DNA of 64,000 bases from Microbacterium sp. PM5 (lineage in GTDB: Bacteria; Actinomycetota; Actinomycetes; Actinomycetales; Microbacteriaceae), in assembly GCF_003293595.1 (NCBI RefSeq), contig NZ_CP022162.1, forward strand, positions 961,737 to 1,025,736, read 5' to 3'. Positions 11,264-20,300 of this stretch are shown piece after piece (positions within the stretch are counted from its first letter, which is position 1; every line of letters starts with the position of its first letter). The notes under the pieces are model-generated. The model did not search any database. It saw nothing but the letters and a program-made list of their open reading frames with translations, and was not told the origin of the DNA. The position numbers and the translations under genes were made by a program.

Positions 11264-13626
11264 GCGGCGCCGCACCGGCGGCACCGCGCGCGAAGGGAGC
11301 CGGCCGGGGCGGGCGATCCGCGCGACGAAGGGATGCGCGCCTCGTGCCCGTCGCCGCCGGAGCGTGGTTGACGGCAGGCGTCGTCACCGGTGCGCCGGAT
11401 GCCGCGGCATCCGCGGCCGTCCTGCTCTGGGCGATCGCTTTCGTCGTCCTCGTCGCGCTCGTGCGCCCTCGGCGCTGGGGTGGGTCCGGCGTGGCACGCG
11501 TCGCGCATGTGCTCGCCCACGTCGCCATCGTCGTGGGTGTCGCGGCGGGGGTCGCCTCGCATGTCGCCGCCGCGCTTCCTGCGCGCGCCGCGGTTGCGGC
11601 GGCCGAGGTTTCCGGGGGCCGCTCGCTGACGGTCGACGTCGTCGCCGTCGGGAAGATCGAACGCGGTGCTGCCGGCTGGCGATTCGATGCCGTACTGGAG
11701 CGGCTCGCGTACGGGGACACCGCGATCACGACGCCGGTGCCGGTGCTCGTGCGCACCGGCGATGTTCCCCCGGGACTCGATCTCGGCGCTCGCGTAACGG
11801 TGACGGGTACGGCGTGGACCACAGAGCCGGGCGAACGGGCCGTCCTCGTCATCGACGCATCCACGACACCGACCCTGACCTCCACGCCCACCGGCGTGCT
11901 TGCGCTGGCATCGCTGCTCCGCCACGGGCTCATCGCCGTCACAGCGGGCCTGCCCGAGCCCGGTGGCGGTCTGATCGCCGGCCTTGCGGTCGGCGACACC
12001 TCCCAGGTCTCTGACGGGCTGGATGCCGCGATGAAGTCATCGTCGCTGTCGCACCTCACCGCCGTGAGCGGGGCGAACTGCGCCCTTGTCGTCGGCATCG
12101 CCTTCGCTGTGGCGGCCGTGTGCGGAGCGGGGAGAGCCGTGCGCGTCGCCGCCGGGCTCGGAGCTCTCGTCGCGTTCGTGATCCTCGTCTCACCCGAGCC
12201 GAGCGTCGTCCGCGCGGCGACGATGGCCGCGATCGCCATGCTGGGCCTGCTGCTCGGCCGTATCGGGGCCGGGCTGTCGCTGCTGACGGCGTCCGTCGTG
12301 CTCCTGCTCCTTCTCGACCCGTGGCTGTCGCGCTCGATCGGGTTCGCCCTCTCCGTGGCCGCCACCGCCGCTCTTCTCGTGCTCGCCGGACCCCTCGCGG
12401 ACGGCCTGTCGCGCTGGATGCCACGGCCCCTTGCCTTGGCCGTATCCGTGCCGCTGGCCGCACAGCTCGCCTGCGGCCCGATCATCGCGCTGATCTCGCC
12501 GCAGGTCTCGGTCGTCGGCGTCGCCGCCAACATGCTGGCTGCGCCGGCGGCGCCCGTCGGCACGGTGCTGGGGCTCATCGCCGGTCTGTGCGCCGGCATC
12601 CCGCTGCTGGGAACCGGGGTGGCGGCGCTCGCCTGGGCGCCCGCGGCGTGGACCGCGGCGACCGCGACGACCCTCAGCGCCCTCCCGGGCAGCGCGATCT
12701 GGTGGCCCGACGGTGTCGGCGGGTTCGCCGCACTGGGTCTGATCAGCGTGGCGGTGGTCATCCTGCTCGTGCGCTCACCGCGACCGGCACGGGTCGCTGC
12801 CAGTGCCGTGATCGCCGTCACGATCGTCATCGCCGCCGGCGCCGTCCCCGCCGCGCAGATCGGACTTCGTGCCCGCCTGCCCGAGGCCTGGGCGATCGCC
12901 GTGTGCGACGTCGGCCAGGGCGATGCGATCGCGATCCGCGCCGCCGGTCACATCGCCCTCGTGGACACCGGCCCCGATCCGCGGGCGCTCACGGCATGTT
13001 TGGAGACGCTCGGCGTGGAACGGGTGGATCTTCTCGTCCTCACTCACTTCGATCACGATCACGACGGAGGAACGAGCGCAGTCGCGGGGAGGGTCGACAC
13101 CGTTCTGCACGGGCCGACAGCAGCACCCGACGACGAGCGCACCCTGACCCGATTGCGCGACGCGGGAGCGCGCCTCGTGCGTGCCGATGCGGGGATGACC
13201 GGCACGCTGGGAGACGCTCGCTGGCGCGTGCTGTGGCCGCAGCCGCGCACCGAAGCGGGAAACGACGGCAGCGTCGTGCTCGACATCGCCGGCCCGAGCG
13301 TGCCCCCCATGCTGATGCTCGGTGACCTGTCGGCCGAGGGCCAGCGACGCCTGATGGCGACGGCATCCCTGCGCCCCACCTACGCCGTCGTGAAGGTCTC
13401 GCACCACGGCAGCGCCGACCAGGAGCCCCGACTGTACCGGCGCGTGCGTGCGACGGTGGCGCTGATCTCTGTGGGAGAGAACACGTACGGGCATCCACGC
13501 AGCGAGACGCTTGCGATGCTCGCATCCGTCGGGGCACGGCTGGCCCGCACAGATCTCGAAGGGCTGATCATGCTGTGGACCGAGGCCTCGACCGTGCGGC
13601 TGTGGCACGAGAGGGAGCCTCCCTGA
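11260..13626 (+). CDS. comEC: ComEC/Rec2 family DNA uptake channel
   Basis: A 788-residue polytopic membrane protein forming the DNA uptake channel of natural transformation. An N-terminal Arg-rich stretch is followed by hydrophobic helices and an extracellular OB-like part (residues about 110-225). Next comes the competence domain with LTAVSGANCALVVGIAFA. The C-terminal metallo-beta-lactamase-like domain has the metal motif HFDHDHDG at residues 596-603, and later KVSHHGSADQEPRLYR. The GTG at 11260 overlaps the comEA stop (GTGA). The remaining uptake genes (ComFA, ComGA, DprA) are not in the window, so competence itself is not shown. Confidence 0.93.
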   Translation: MSGAAPAAPRAKGAGRGGRSARRRDARLVPVAAGAWLTAGVVTGAPDAAASAAVLLWAIAFVVLVALVRPRRWGGSGVARVAHVLAHVAIVVGVAAGVASHVAAALPARAAVAAAEVSGGRSLTVDVVAVGKIERGAAGWRFDAVLERLAYGDTAITTPVPVLVRTGDVPPGLDLGARVTVTGTAWTTEPGERAVLVIDASTTPTLTSTPTGVLALASLLRHGLIAVTAGLPEPGGGLIAGLAVGDTSQVSDGLDAAMKSSSLSHLTAVSGANCALVVGIAFAVAAVCGAGRAVRVAAGLGALVAFVILVSPEPSVVRAATMAAIAMLGLLLGRIGAGLSLLTASVVLLLLLDPWLSRSIGFALSVAATAALLVLAGPLADGLSRWMPRPLALAVSVPLAAQLACGPIIALISPQVSVVGVAANMLAAPAAPVGTVLGLIAGLCAGIPLLGTGVAALAWAPAAWTAATATTLSALPGSAIWWPDGVGGFAALGLISVAVVILLVRSPRPARVAASAVIAVTIVIAAGAVPAAQIGLRARLPEAWAIAVCDVGQGDAIAIRAAGHIALVDTGPDPRALTACLETLGVERVDLLVLTHFDHDHDGGTSAVAGRVDTVLHGPTAAPDDERTLTRLRDAGARLVRADAGMTGTLGDARWRVLWPQPRTEAGNDGSVVLDIAGPSVPPMLMLGDLSAEGQRRLMATASLRPTYAVVKVSHHGSADQEPRLYRRVRATVALISVGENTYGHPRSETLAMLASVGARLARTDLEGLIMLWTEASTVRLWHEREPP

Positions 13627-13662
13627 GTCCCGCGGGGCGGCATCGGTGTCGCACGCCGTCGG

Positions 13663-13668
13663 TAGGCT
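13663..13668 (+). promoter_or_regulatory. -10 hexamer TAGGCT of holA
   Basis: TAGGCT with seven bases before the ATG at 13676, which decides this start over an in-frame ATG at 13646. Confidence 0.6.
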
Positions 13669-13675
13669 GGTGCTC

Positions 13676-14722
13676 ATGCCGTCCGCGCCCCGCCGTCCCC
13701 CCTCGCGTGGGGGTGCGCGCGCCGCGTCGGCGATCCCGCAGATCTCCTGGCGGTCGCCGCAGCCCGCTCCCGTCGTTCTCGTGTCGGGACCGGAGGACGT
13801 CTGCGCAGAGCGCGCGACCGCCGGCATCCGCGAGTTCCTGCGCGCGGAGGACGCGAGCTTGGAGGTCTCCGACCTGCGGGCCGATGACTACGCCTCGGGA
13901 AGCCTTCTGACGCTCACCTCTCCGTCACTGTTCGGCGAGCCGAGGCTCGTGCGCGTCGGAGGCGTGGAGAAGTGCTCCGACGCCTTCCTGACGGAGGCCC
14001 TCGCCTACATCGAGGCTCCGCAGGACGGCGCCACCGTCGTTCTCCGCCACACGGGTTCGAGCGTGCGCGGCAAGAAGCTGCTCGACGCCATCCGCTCCGG
14101 CATCGGAGGCGGCATCGAGATCGCCTGCCCAGCGGTCAAGCGCGATTCCGACCGCTTCGACTTTGCGGCCGGCGAGTTCCAGGCCGCGCGCAAGAAGATC
14201 GCTCCGGTCGCCCTCCGTGCCCTCGTCGGCGCCTTCTCGGACGACCTCACCGAACTCGCGGCGGCCTGCCAGCAGCTCATCTCCGATGTGCCGGGCGACA
14301 TCACCGAGCAGGTCGTCGAGCGGTACTACGGCGGCCGTGTGGAGACCTCGGCCTTCACCGTCGCCGATACCGCCATCGCCGGCCGCTACGGCGACGCCCT
14401 CGTCGCCCTTCGCCATGCCCTGGCCAGCGGAGCGGATCCGGTTCCGCTGGTCGCGGCGATCGCCTCGAAGCTGCGCACGATGGCCCGCGTCGCCGGCATC
14501 CGCGAGTCGTCCGCGTCGCTCGCGGCTCGACTCGGCATGAAGGACTGGCAGGTCGACCGCGCCCGGCGTGACCTGACCGGGTGGAACGAGGCCAGCCTCG
14601 GCCTGGCGATCCAGGCGGCGGCGCGAGCGGATGCCGAGGTCAAGGGCGCCTCGCGCGATCCCGTGTTCGCCGTGGAGCGACTCATCACGATCATCGCCAC
14701 CCGGGCTCCCTACGGCGCCTGA
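13676..14722 (+). CDS. holA: DNA polymerase III subunit delta
   Basis: A 348-residue delta subunit of the clamp loader, which opens the beta sliding clamp. It matches actinobacterial HolA in PVVLVSGPEDVCAERA at the N-terminus, LTSPSLFGEPRLVRV (clamp-opening region), and the C-terminal collar with DWQVDRARRDL and DPVFAVERLI. The order comEC-holA-rpsT is the usual actinobacterial order. I chose the ATG at 13676 because a TAGGCT hexamer lies seven bases before it. The first 20 residues are Arg- and Pro-rich and may be lineage-specific. Confidence 0.93.
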   Translation: MPSAPRRPPSRGGARAASAIPQISWRSPQPAPVVLVSGPEDVCAERATAGIREFLRAEDASLEVSDLRADDYASGSLLTLTSPSLFGEPRLVRVGGVEKCSDAFLTEALAYIEAPQDGATVVLRHTGSSVRGKKLLDAIRSGIGGGIEIACPAVKRDSDRFDFAAGEFQAARKKIAPVALRALVGAFSDDLTELAAACQQLISDVPGDITEQVVERYYGGRVETSAFTVADTAIAGRYGDALVALRHALASGADPVPLVAAIASKLRTMARVAGIRESSASLAARLGMKDWQVDRARRDLTGWNEASLGLAIQAAARADAEVKGASRDPVFAVERLITIIATRAPYGA

Positions 14723-14731
14723 GGCCGCACC

Positions 14732-14775
14732 GACGACGAAGGCCCGCCGCCGCAGATGCGGGGACGGGCCTTCGT
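14732..14775. terminator. Bidirectional terminator between holA and rpsT
   Basis: Perfect 13-bp stem, CGACGAAGGCCCG (14732-14744) with CGGGCCTTCGTCG (14763-14775). It sits between the convergent stops of holA (14722) and rpsT (14791). Confidence 0.8.
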
Positions 14776-14790
14776 CGATGTGGATGCGGC

Positions 14791-15051
14791 TCAGAGAGCG
14801 GCGACCTGCTTCGCGATCGACGACTTGCGGTTCGCGGCCTGGTTCTCGTGGATGACGCCCTTGCTCACGGCCTTGTCGAGCTTCTTGGACGCCTTCGCGA
14901 GCGCCTTCTCCGCGGCAGCCTTGTCACCGGCGGCGATGGCCTCGCGGGTGCGACGCACCTCGGTCTTCAGCTCGCTCTTGACGGCCTTGTTGCGCTCGCG
15001 CGCCTTCTCGTTGGTCTTGTTGCGCTTGATCTGCGACTTGATGTTCGCCAC
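14791..15051 (-). CDS. rpsT: 30S ribosomal protein bS20
   Basis: An 86-residue ribosomal protein that binds the 5' domain of 16S rRNA. It starts (M)[20 protein letters not shown], the standard S20 N-terminus, and ends [13 protein letters not shown]. The GTG at 15051 is chosen because it gives exactly the family length and N-terminus; a longer frame to 15150 adds 33 unrelated residues. A TAGACT hexamer on the minus strand (15157-15162) may be the -10 box, giving a leader of roughly 100 nt, which would leave room for S20 control of translation. Confidence 0.96.
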   Translation of the reverse strand: MANIKSQIKRNKTNEKARERNKAVKSELKTEVRRTREAIAAGDKAAAEKALAKASKKLDKAVSKGVIHENQAANRKSSIAKQVAAL

Positions 15052-15289
15052 GTTCGACGGCTCTTTCGTTCGGTTTTCGATGGATGTGCCGGGGTAGCGG
15101 TAGAGGGACGCCTCCGGCGGCGTGCGGGGTGGGACCCACACGCAAGCCAATCACCGAGTCTATCAGGTCACCGCGCGCCGCCCCCGCAATGCGCCCGTTG
15201 CCGCACGGCATGCGGCATGATCGGATCGATCGGGCTCCGTTCCCGCTCGCCCCGTCCCCTCGACGACGCGCACCGACGAAGGAGTCGCC

Positions 15290-16585
15290 GTGACCGCAGC
15301 AACCCCGGGCCCGCACACCTCGGCGACGACGAGGCGCGCCGGGGCCGCATGGTTCACGTTCTTCACGCTCGCGTGGCTGGCGATCTGGACGGCCCAGCTG
15401 ACGCCGCTGCAGCTGCTCATCCCCCTGCAGCTGAACACCCCCGGCGACGCGGACCGATGGATCTCGGGCGTCGTGTCGTCGGGACTGGTGCTGGCCGCGG
15501 GCGGCCTGGCGGGTGTCATCGCCGGCCCGCTCGCCGGCGGCATGAGCGATCGCACCCGCGGCGCCTTCGGCAGGCGTCGCCCGTGGGCACTCGGGGGAGT
15601 GCTGTTAGGTTCCGGTTCGCTTCTGGCCCTCGCCTTCGCCACGGATGCGTGGGGTGTGGCCGTCTCGTGGATCGGCGTGTCCGTCGGCGTCGCCGTGGCC
15701 TCCGCCGCCTTCACGGCGATGATCGCCGACCAGCTCACCGACCAGCGCGGTACCGCCTCCGCCGCGATCTCGTCGTCGCAGGCCCTCGGCATCGTCGTGG
15801 GCGTCGGGGTGATCGTCCTTCTCAGTCTCGGGGTGATCGCGGGCTACCTCGTGCTCGGCAGCATTCTGCTGGTCGCCGGTGGCCTCGGCGCGCTGATGCT
15901 GCCCGACCCGCCCGCACCGGCGGCCTCCGACACCGCGCGCACGCGTCTGAGCGCCGCGGAGCGTTTCGCCGTCTTCAGGGACAGAGATTTCGCCTGGATG
16001 CTGTGGGGGCGGCTCGTGGTCAACATCGGCAACGCGCTCGGCACGGGGCTTCTGTTGTTCTTCCTTCTCTACGGACTGCACCGCGATCCGACGGGCGCCC
16101 AGGACGAACTGCTCCTGCTCATCGTCGTCTACACCGTCTTCGTCGTCGTGGCATCCATCGTGGCGGGGGCGGTCTCGGATCGCACCGGACGCCGACGCGG
16201 CCTGACGGCCGCCGCTGCGCTCGTGCAGGGCGGTGCCGCCGTGATGCTGGCGGCGTTCCCCTCGTTCGAGCTCGCCCTGGTCGCGGCCGCGCTGCTGGGC
16301 GTCGGGTACGGCGCATACATGGCCGTCGGGCTCGCGCTCGGCACCGACCTCCTGCCGTTTCCGGAGGACAGCGCCCGCGACTTGGGCTTCGTCACCGTCG
16401 CGGCGAGCCTGGGGCAGTTGCTCGGGCCGCTGGTCGGCGCCGGACTGGTCGCCGCCGTCGGGGGATTCTGGCTGCTGTTCCTGGGCAGCGCCGTGCTGTC
16501 GGTGGTCGGCGGACTCATGACCCTGATGGTGCGGGCGGAGCCGCGGCATCCATCGTCGCCAGCGCCACGTCGATCACGGCGTTGA
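15290..16585 (+). CDS. Major facilitator superfamily transporter
   Basis: A 431-residue MFS protein with about 12 hydrophobic helices. The loop 2-3 signature is present as GGMSDRTRGAFGRRRPWAL, and the second-half copy as GAVSDRTGRRRGL. The SDRTRGxxGRRRP form resembles sugar-cation symporter and PucC-like MFS groups, but the substrate is unknown. A central charged loop (about residues 205-230) joins the two halves. The GTG start at 15290 follows GAAGGAG at a good distance. The gene's 3' end overlaps the convergent hydrolase gene by 71 bases. Confidence 0.85.
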   Translation: MTAATPGPHTSATTRRAGAAWFTFFTLAWLAIWTAQLTPLQLLIPLQLNTPGDADRWISGVVSSGLVLAAGGLAGVIAGPLAGGMSDRTRGAFGRRRPWALGGVLLGSGSLLALAFATDAWGVAVSWIGVSVGVAVASAAFTAMIADQLTDQRGTASAAISSSQALGIVVGVGVIVLLSLGVIAGYLVLGSILLVAGGLGALMLPDPPAPAASDTARTRLSAAERFAVFRDRDFAWMLWGRLVVNIGNALGTGLLLFFLLYGLHRDPTGAQDELLLLIVVYTVFVVVASIVAGAVSDRTGRRRGLTAAAALVQGGAAVMLAAFPSFELALVAAALLGVGYGAYMAVGLALGTDLLPFPEDSARDLGFVTVAASLGQLLGPLVGAGLVAAVGGFWLLFLGSAVLSVVGGLMTLMVRAEPRHPSSPAPRRSRR

Positions 16586-17258
16586 AGACTCGTGGGCGCA
16601 TCGCGGTGACCAGGTGCGACGTCCGTGGCACCACGATGAGCTCCGCGCCCGGGACGCGAGACGTGAACAGCCGCTCGTTGATGCGCAATTGGTCGAACTG
16701 CCCGTTCACGAACCATGTCGGTATCCGGATGCGACCGAGCGCGCCGAGCAGATCGAGCACCGACAGGCTGCGCAGCGCCGTGTCCTGCGCGTCGTACGCG
16801 TAGCCACCGGCGCCGAAGTCGGCGCGCGTCTCGGCGGGCAGAGTGCGGTCGAGCACCCACTCCGCGATCGGGGCACCACGACCGGGAAGCCGATCGAACC
16901 CGCGGGCGAGCGAGCGGTAGGTCTGCAGCGCCACGCCGCGCGGGATGGCGGTGCAGGATGCCGCGATGAAGGCGTCGACCGGCGGGCGGTCCGCACCGCC
17001 GACGTACTCGATGGACACGAGACCACCCATCGAATGGCCGACGAGCAGCACGCGACCGCGTTCAGCGGCATCGCGCACGGCCCGGTCGATCGTCCCGAAT
17101 GCGCCCTCGAGCGTGAACTGCTCGGCCATCCGCGCACCGTGGCCCGGGAGGTCGAGCGCGACCGCGTCGATACCGCGGCGCTGCAGATGTTCGACCTGGG
17201 CACGCCACATCGTCGCCGAGGTACGGATGCCGTGCACCATCACCACCGTCGTCGCCAC
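16515..17258 (-). CDS. Alpha/beta hydrolase
   Basis: A 247-residue alpha/beta hydrolase fold protein. The oxyanion region is VVMVHGIRTS, the nucleophile elbow is LLVGHSMGGLV, and a late PRTSHLV supplies the likely catalytic His. The substrate is unknown. I chose the GTG at 17258 rather than the ATG at 17285 because a TAAGCT hexamer (17266-17271, minus) lies seven bases before it, the spacing seen at many genes here. The 3' end overlaps the MFS gene tail to tail by 71 bases. There is no signal peptide, so it acts in the cytoplasm. Confidence 0.82.
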   Translation of the reverse strand: MATTVVMVHGIRTSATMWRAQVEHLQRRGIDAVALDLPGHGARMAEQFTLEGAFGTIDRAVRDAAERGRVLLVGHSMGGLVSIEYVGGADRPPVDAFIAASCTAIPRGVALQTYRSLARGFDRLPGRGAPIAEWVLDRTLPAETRADFGAGGYAYDAQDTALRSLSVLDLLGALGRIRIPTWFVNGQFDQLRINERLFTSRVPGAELIVVPRTSHLVTAMRPRVFNAVIDVALATMDAAAPPAPSGS

Positions 17259-17305
17259 ACCCGCCAGCTTACGGAGCGACGGCACCGCCGGGGCCGAGCA
17301 CGGCG

Positions 17306-17343
17306 CAGGCCCCGGACACCCGCCGAAGCGGGGCCGGGGCCTG
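17306..17343 (-). terminator. Terminator after the nuclease gene
   Basis: Perfect 10-bp arms CAGGCCCCGG (17306-17315) and CCGGGGCCTG (17334-17343), downstream of the minus-strand stop at 17380. The loop is 18 nt and no long U tract is seen. Confidence 0.65.
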
Positions 17344-17379
17344 TGGGGGAGCGGACTGCCGAGGCAGCCGCCCGCTGCG

Positions 17380-20300
17380 TCAGCCGATGGTCACACGGCG
17401 GCGGCGCGTCATCGCCAGCAGAAGCCCGGCGACAAGCAGGAGCGCGCCCCCGAAGGCGAGCCCCCACGGAAGCTCCGCACCGGTGGTGGCCAGTGTGCCC
17501 TCACCGACGACCTGCAACGGCAGGTTCAGGACCACCCGGCCGTCGGCACCCAACACGATGAGGTGGTGGGTTCCGAGCGGCAGCGACTGCGGAACGTTCA
17601 CCGTGAAGGTGACGCGACCGTTCGCATCGGCGGCGGGGATGCCCGTGATCACGATCGGGTCGCTGTTCAGCGTGGCCACGACCTGCTCGAATGCGCCGAG
17701 GCCGGTCAGGGTCACGGTGAACGAAGACCCGCGCTCGATCCTCCCGTCCGCAGACAGGCCCGTGCTCGACGCACCCACCGTCACCCCGCCGGTTGCCGGC
17801 AGCGTGCTCGTCGGAGAGGGCGACGGCGCCCCGGTCGGCGACGCGCTCGGCGTTGCCGTCGGAGTCGCGGTCGGAGTCGGCGACGGGGTGGTGTCGCTGA
17901 CCAGGACGGAGCGCCCCACCGACGACGGGGCGATCGGCTTGATCGCCTTCGCGTACGCAAGGGTTGCGTCGAGGTCGACCTGACCGGTGTCGGTGCGGTT
18001 CGTCCCCTGGGCGAACGGGGTGAAGCCGTCTCCGCCGTTGGCGAGGAACGAGTTCGTCACCACCGTGAAGGTGTCGGCGTCGGTAATCTTCTTTCCGTCC
18101 AGCGACATCGACACGATGTGTCCCGACCGCGAGGCCGTCTGACCGGCGGGCGGCGCATCCTCGGTGTACTCGTAGGTGAACCCCTTCGAGACACCCAGGT
18201 GCAGCTTGGGACGGTCGCCCGTCGCCTGCCACTGGCGCGTCAGGATGTCCTTCAGCTGGGCACCCGTGAGCGTCACCGTGACGAGCGTGTTGGCGAAGGG
18301 CTGCACGTCGGCGAGCTGCTTGTAGGTGACGGTGCCGTCACCCGTGTAGCGCAGGTCGGCGCGCAAACCGCCCGGGTTCATCAGCGCGATCTGCGCCTTC
18401 GTGCCCGCGTAGGCCGGGTTGGTGCTGGTGGCCCAGAGATAGATGTCGGCGACGGTGTTGCCCATGGTCGACTCGACTCCACGGTCCGACCCGCTCGTGC
18501 CGCCACGCAGGATGTTGGCCGTGATGGCACCGACCGGCTGGGCGCCGATCGTGTTTGCCTGGGCCGTGAAGCCGGCGACCATCGAGGCGACCGCCGCGTC
18601 GGCCGGGTAGGCCTTGGCGAGCGTCTGCGTGGATCCGGTCGCCGACACCAGCTCGTGAGCGTCGGTGTCGTACGTCAGCGAGAGCTGGCCGAGCGCCTTG
18701 CCGTACTCGGACGCCTGGATGACGGGACGCAGCTTCCCACTGGAGCCCACCTGCACGTTGCACGCGTAGGTCTGGTGGGTGTGCGCCGACACGATGGCGT
18801 CGATGTGGGCCGACGCTCCGCGGATGAGGGTGCCGAAGTCCGACGGGTCGGTGGCGACCGCATCGCACTGGTTCGACACCGACGACCCGGAGTGCGTGAG
18901 CAGCACGGTCACATCGGCGAGGTCGCCTGCGGCGATCTTGTCGGCGACGCGGTTGGCCGCTTCGAGCTGGTCGCCGAAGTCGATGTCCTTGATGCCCTGC
19001 GGATCGACCATGCGTGCCGTGTCGGTGGTGACGGTGCCGATGAAGGCGACGCGCACGCCGTCGAGTGTCTTCACGGTGTACTCCGGCAGCGCCGGCGTCT
19101 TCGTACCCTTCTGGTAGACGTTGGCACCGAGCGCGTAGGGCGAGCCCGCCGCGATCTGCTCCGGCGTCACGTTCGACGGGTCGGTGTTGCCACCGAAGCG
19201 CGGAAGCACCCGGTTCTTCAGGTCGGCGAAGCCGCGATCGAACTCGTGGTTGCCCACCGCCGACACCTCCAGACCGGATGCCTTCAGGGCATCGATGGTC
19301 GGGGTGTCCTGTTGGATCAATGACGTGAACGTCGAGGCCCCGATGTTGTCGCCGGCCGAGACCAGGAGCGTGTTCGGGTTCTGCGCCTTCTTGGCCGCGA
19401 CGGCGCCGGCGAGGACGGCAGCGCCCCCTTCACCCTGCGATCCGGCCTCGATACGACCGTGGAAGTCATTGATCGTCAGGATGTCGATCGTCGTCGGTGC
19501 GCTCTTACGGGCCGACAGACCGACCTTCAGCGGATCGTGGTCGCTCGAGCGGTACGGGCCGTCCTGCCAGAACAGCGTGCCGTGGTTGTTGTAGCGGCTG
19601 TACTCCAGCGCCACCGACTCCCCGGAGTTGATGTTCCAGACGTCGCCGCCCGTGACGCGCTTCCAGGCCGCGGCGTTCAGCAGCACGTGGTCGAGCGAGC
19701 CGGAGAGGCCGTCGAACGAGTACGTGGAACGCCCCACCTTCAGCGCCGACTCGGCATCCGTGTAACCCTCGTCGTAGAGGACCTTCAGCGGGTCCTCCTG
19801 GGTGTAGGAGTTGAAGTCGCCGACGAGCACCGCCGCTTCTCCGTTCGCGGTGAGGGAAGAGACCCAGTCGCGCAGCGCGCTCGCCTGCGCGACCCGGGCC
19901 GGGTTCCACGCCCCCTGTCCGTCCTTCTGGTCGGCCTGCGCGCCGCTGGCGCCGCTGGAACCCTTGGACTTGAAGTGGTTCACGACGAAGAGGAACGGCT
20001 CGCCGCCACCGGCGGGCGCGAACTTCTGCGCGATCGGCTCGCGCGCATTGTCGAAGGCCTGTCCGGATCCCGACTGCGTCCCGAGCGCCAGAGCCTCACC
20101 GACGGGTGCGACGCGGGCGGGCTGGTAGATGATCGCGTTGCGGATGACGTCCTGCTCGGATGCATCGGGCAGCTGCGCGGATGCCGGGACGTACGCCCAC
20201 TTCTCACTTCCGGCAGCGGCGTTCAGCGCCGCGACCAGGGTCGCGACAGCCTTGTCGGGCGTCGACGGCGTCGACTTCGCCGAGTTCTCGATCTCCATGA

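Noticed and set aside
14581..16803. A long plus-strand frame spanning rpsT and the MFS gene
   Set aside because: It is out of frame with the MFS gene and antisense to rpsT; its translation is Arg-rich with no motif.
16945..19323. A long plus-strand frame opposite the nuclease and hydrolase genes
   Set aside because: It is an antisense product of high GC; low-complexity Arg/Gly/Val sequence and no recognisable motif.
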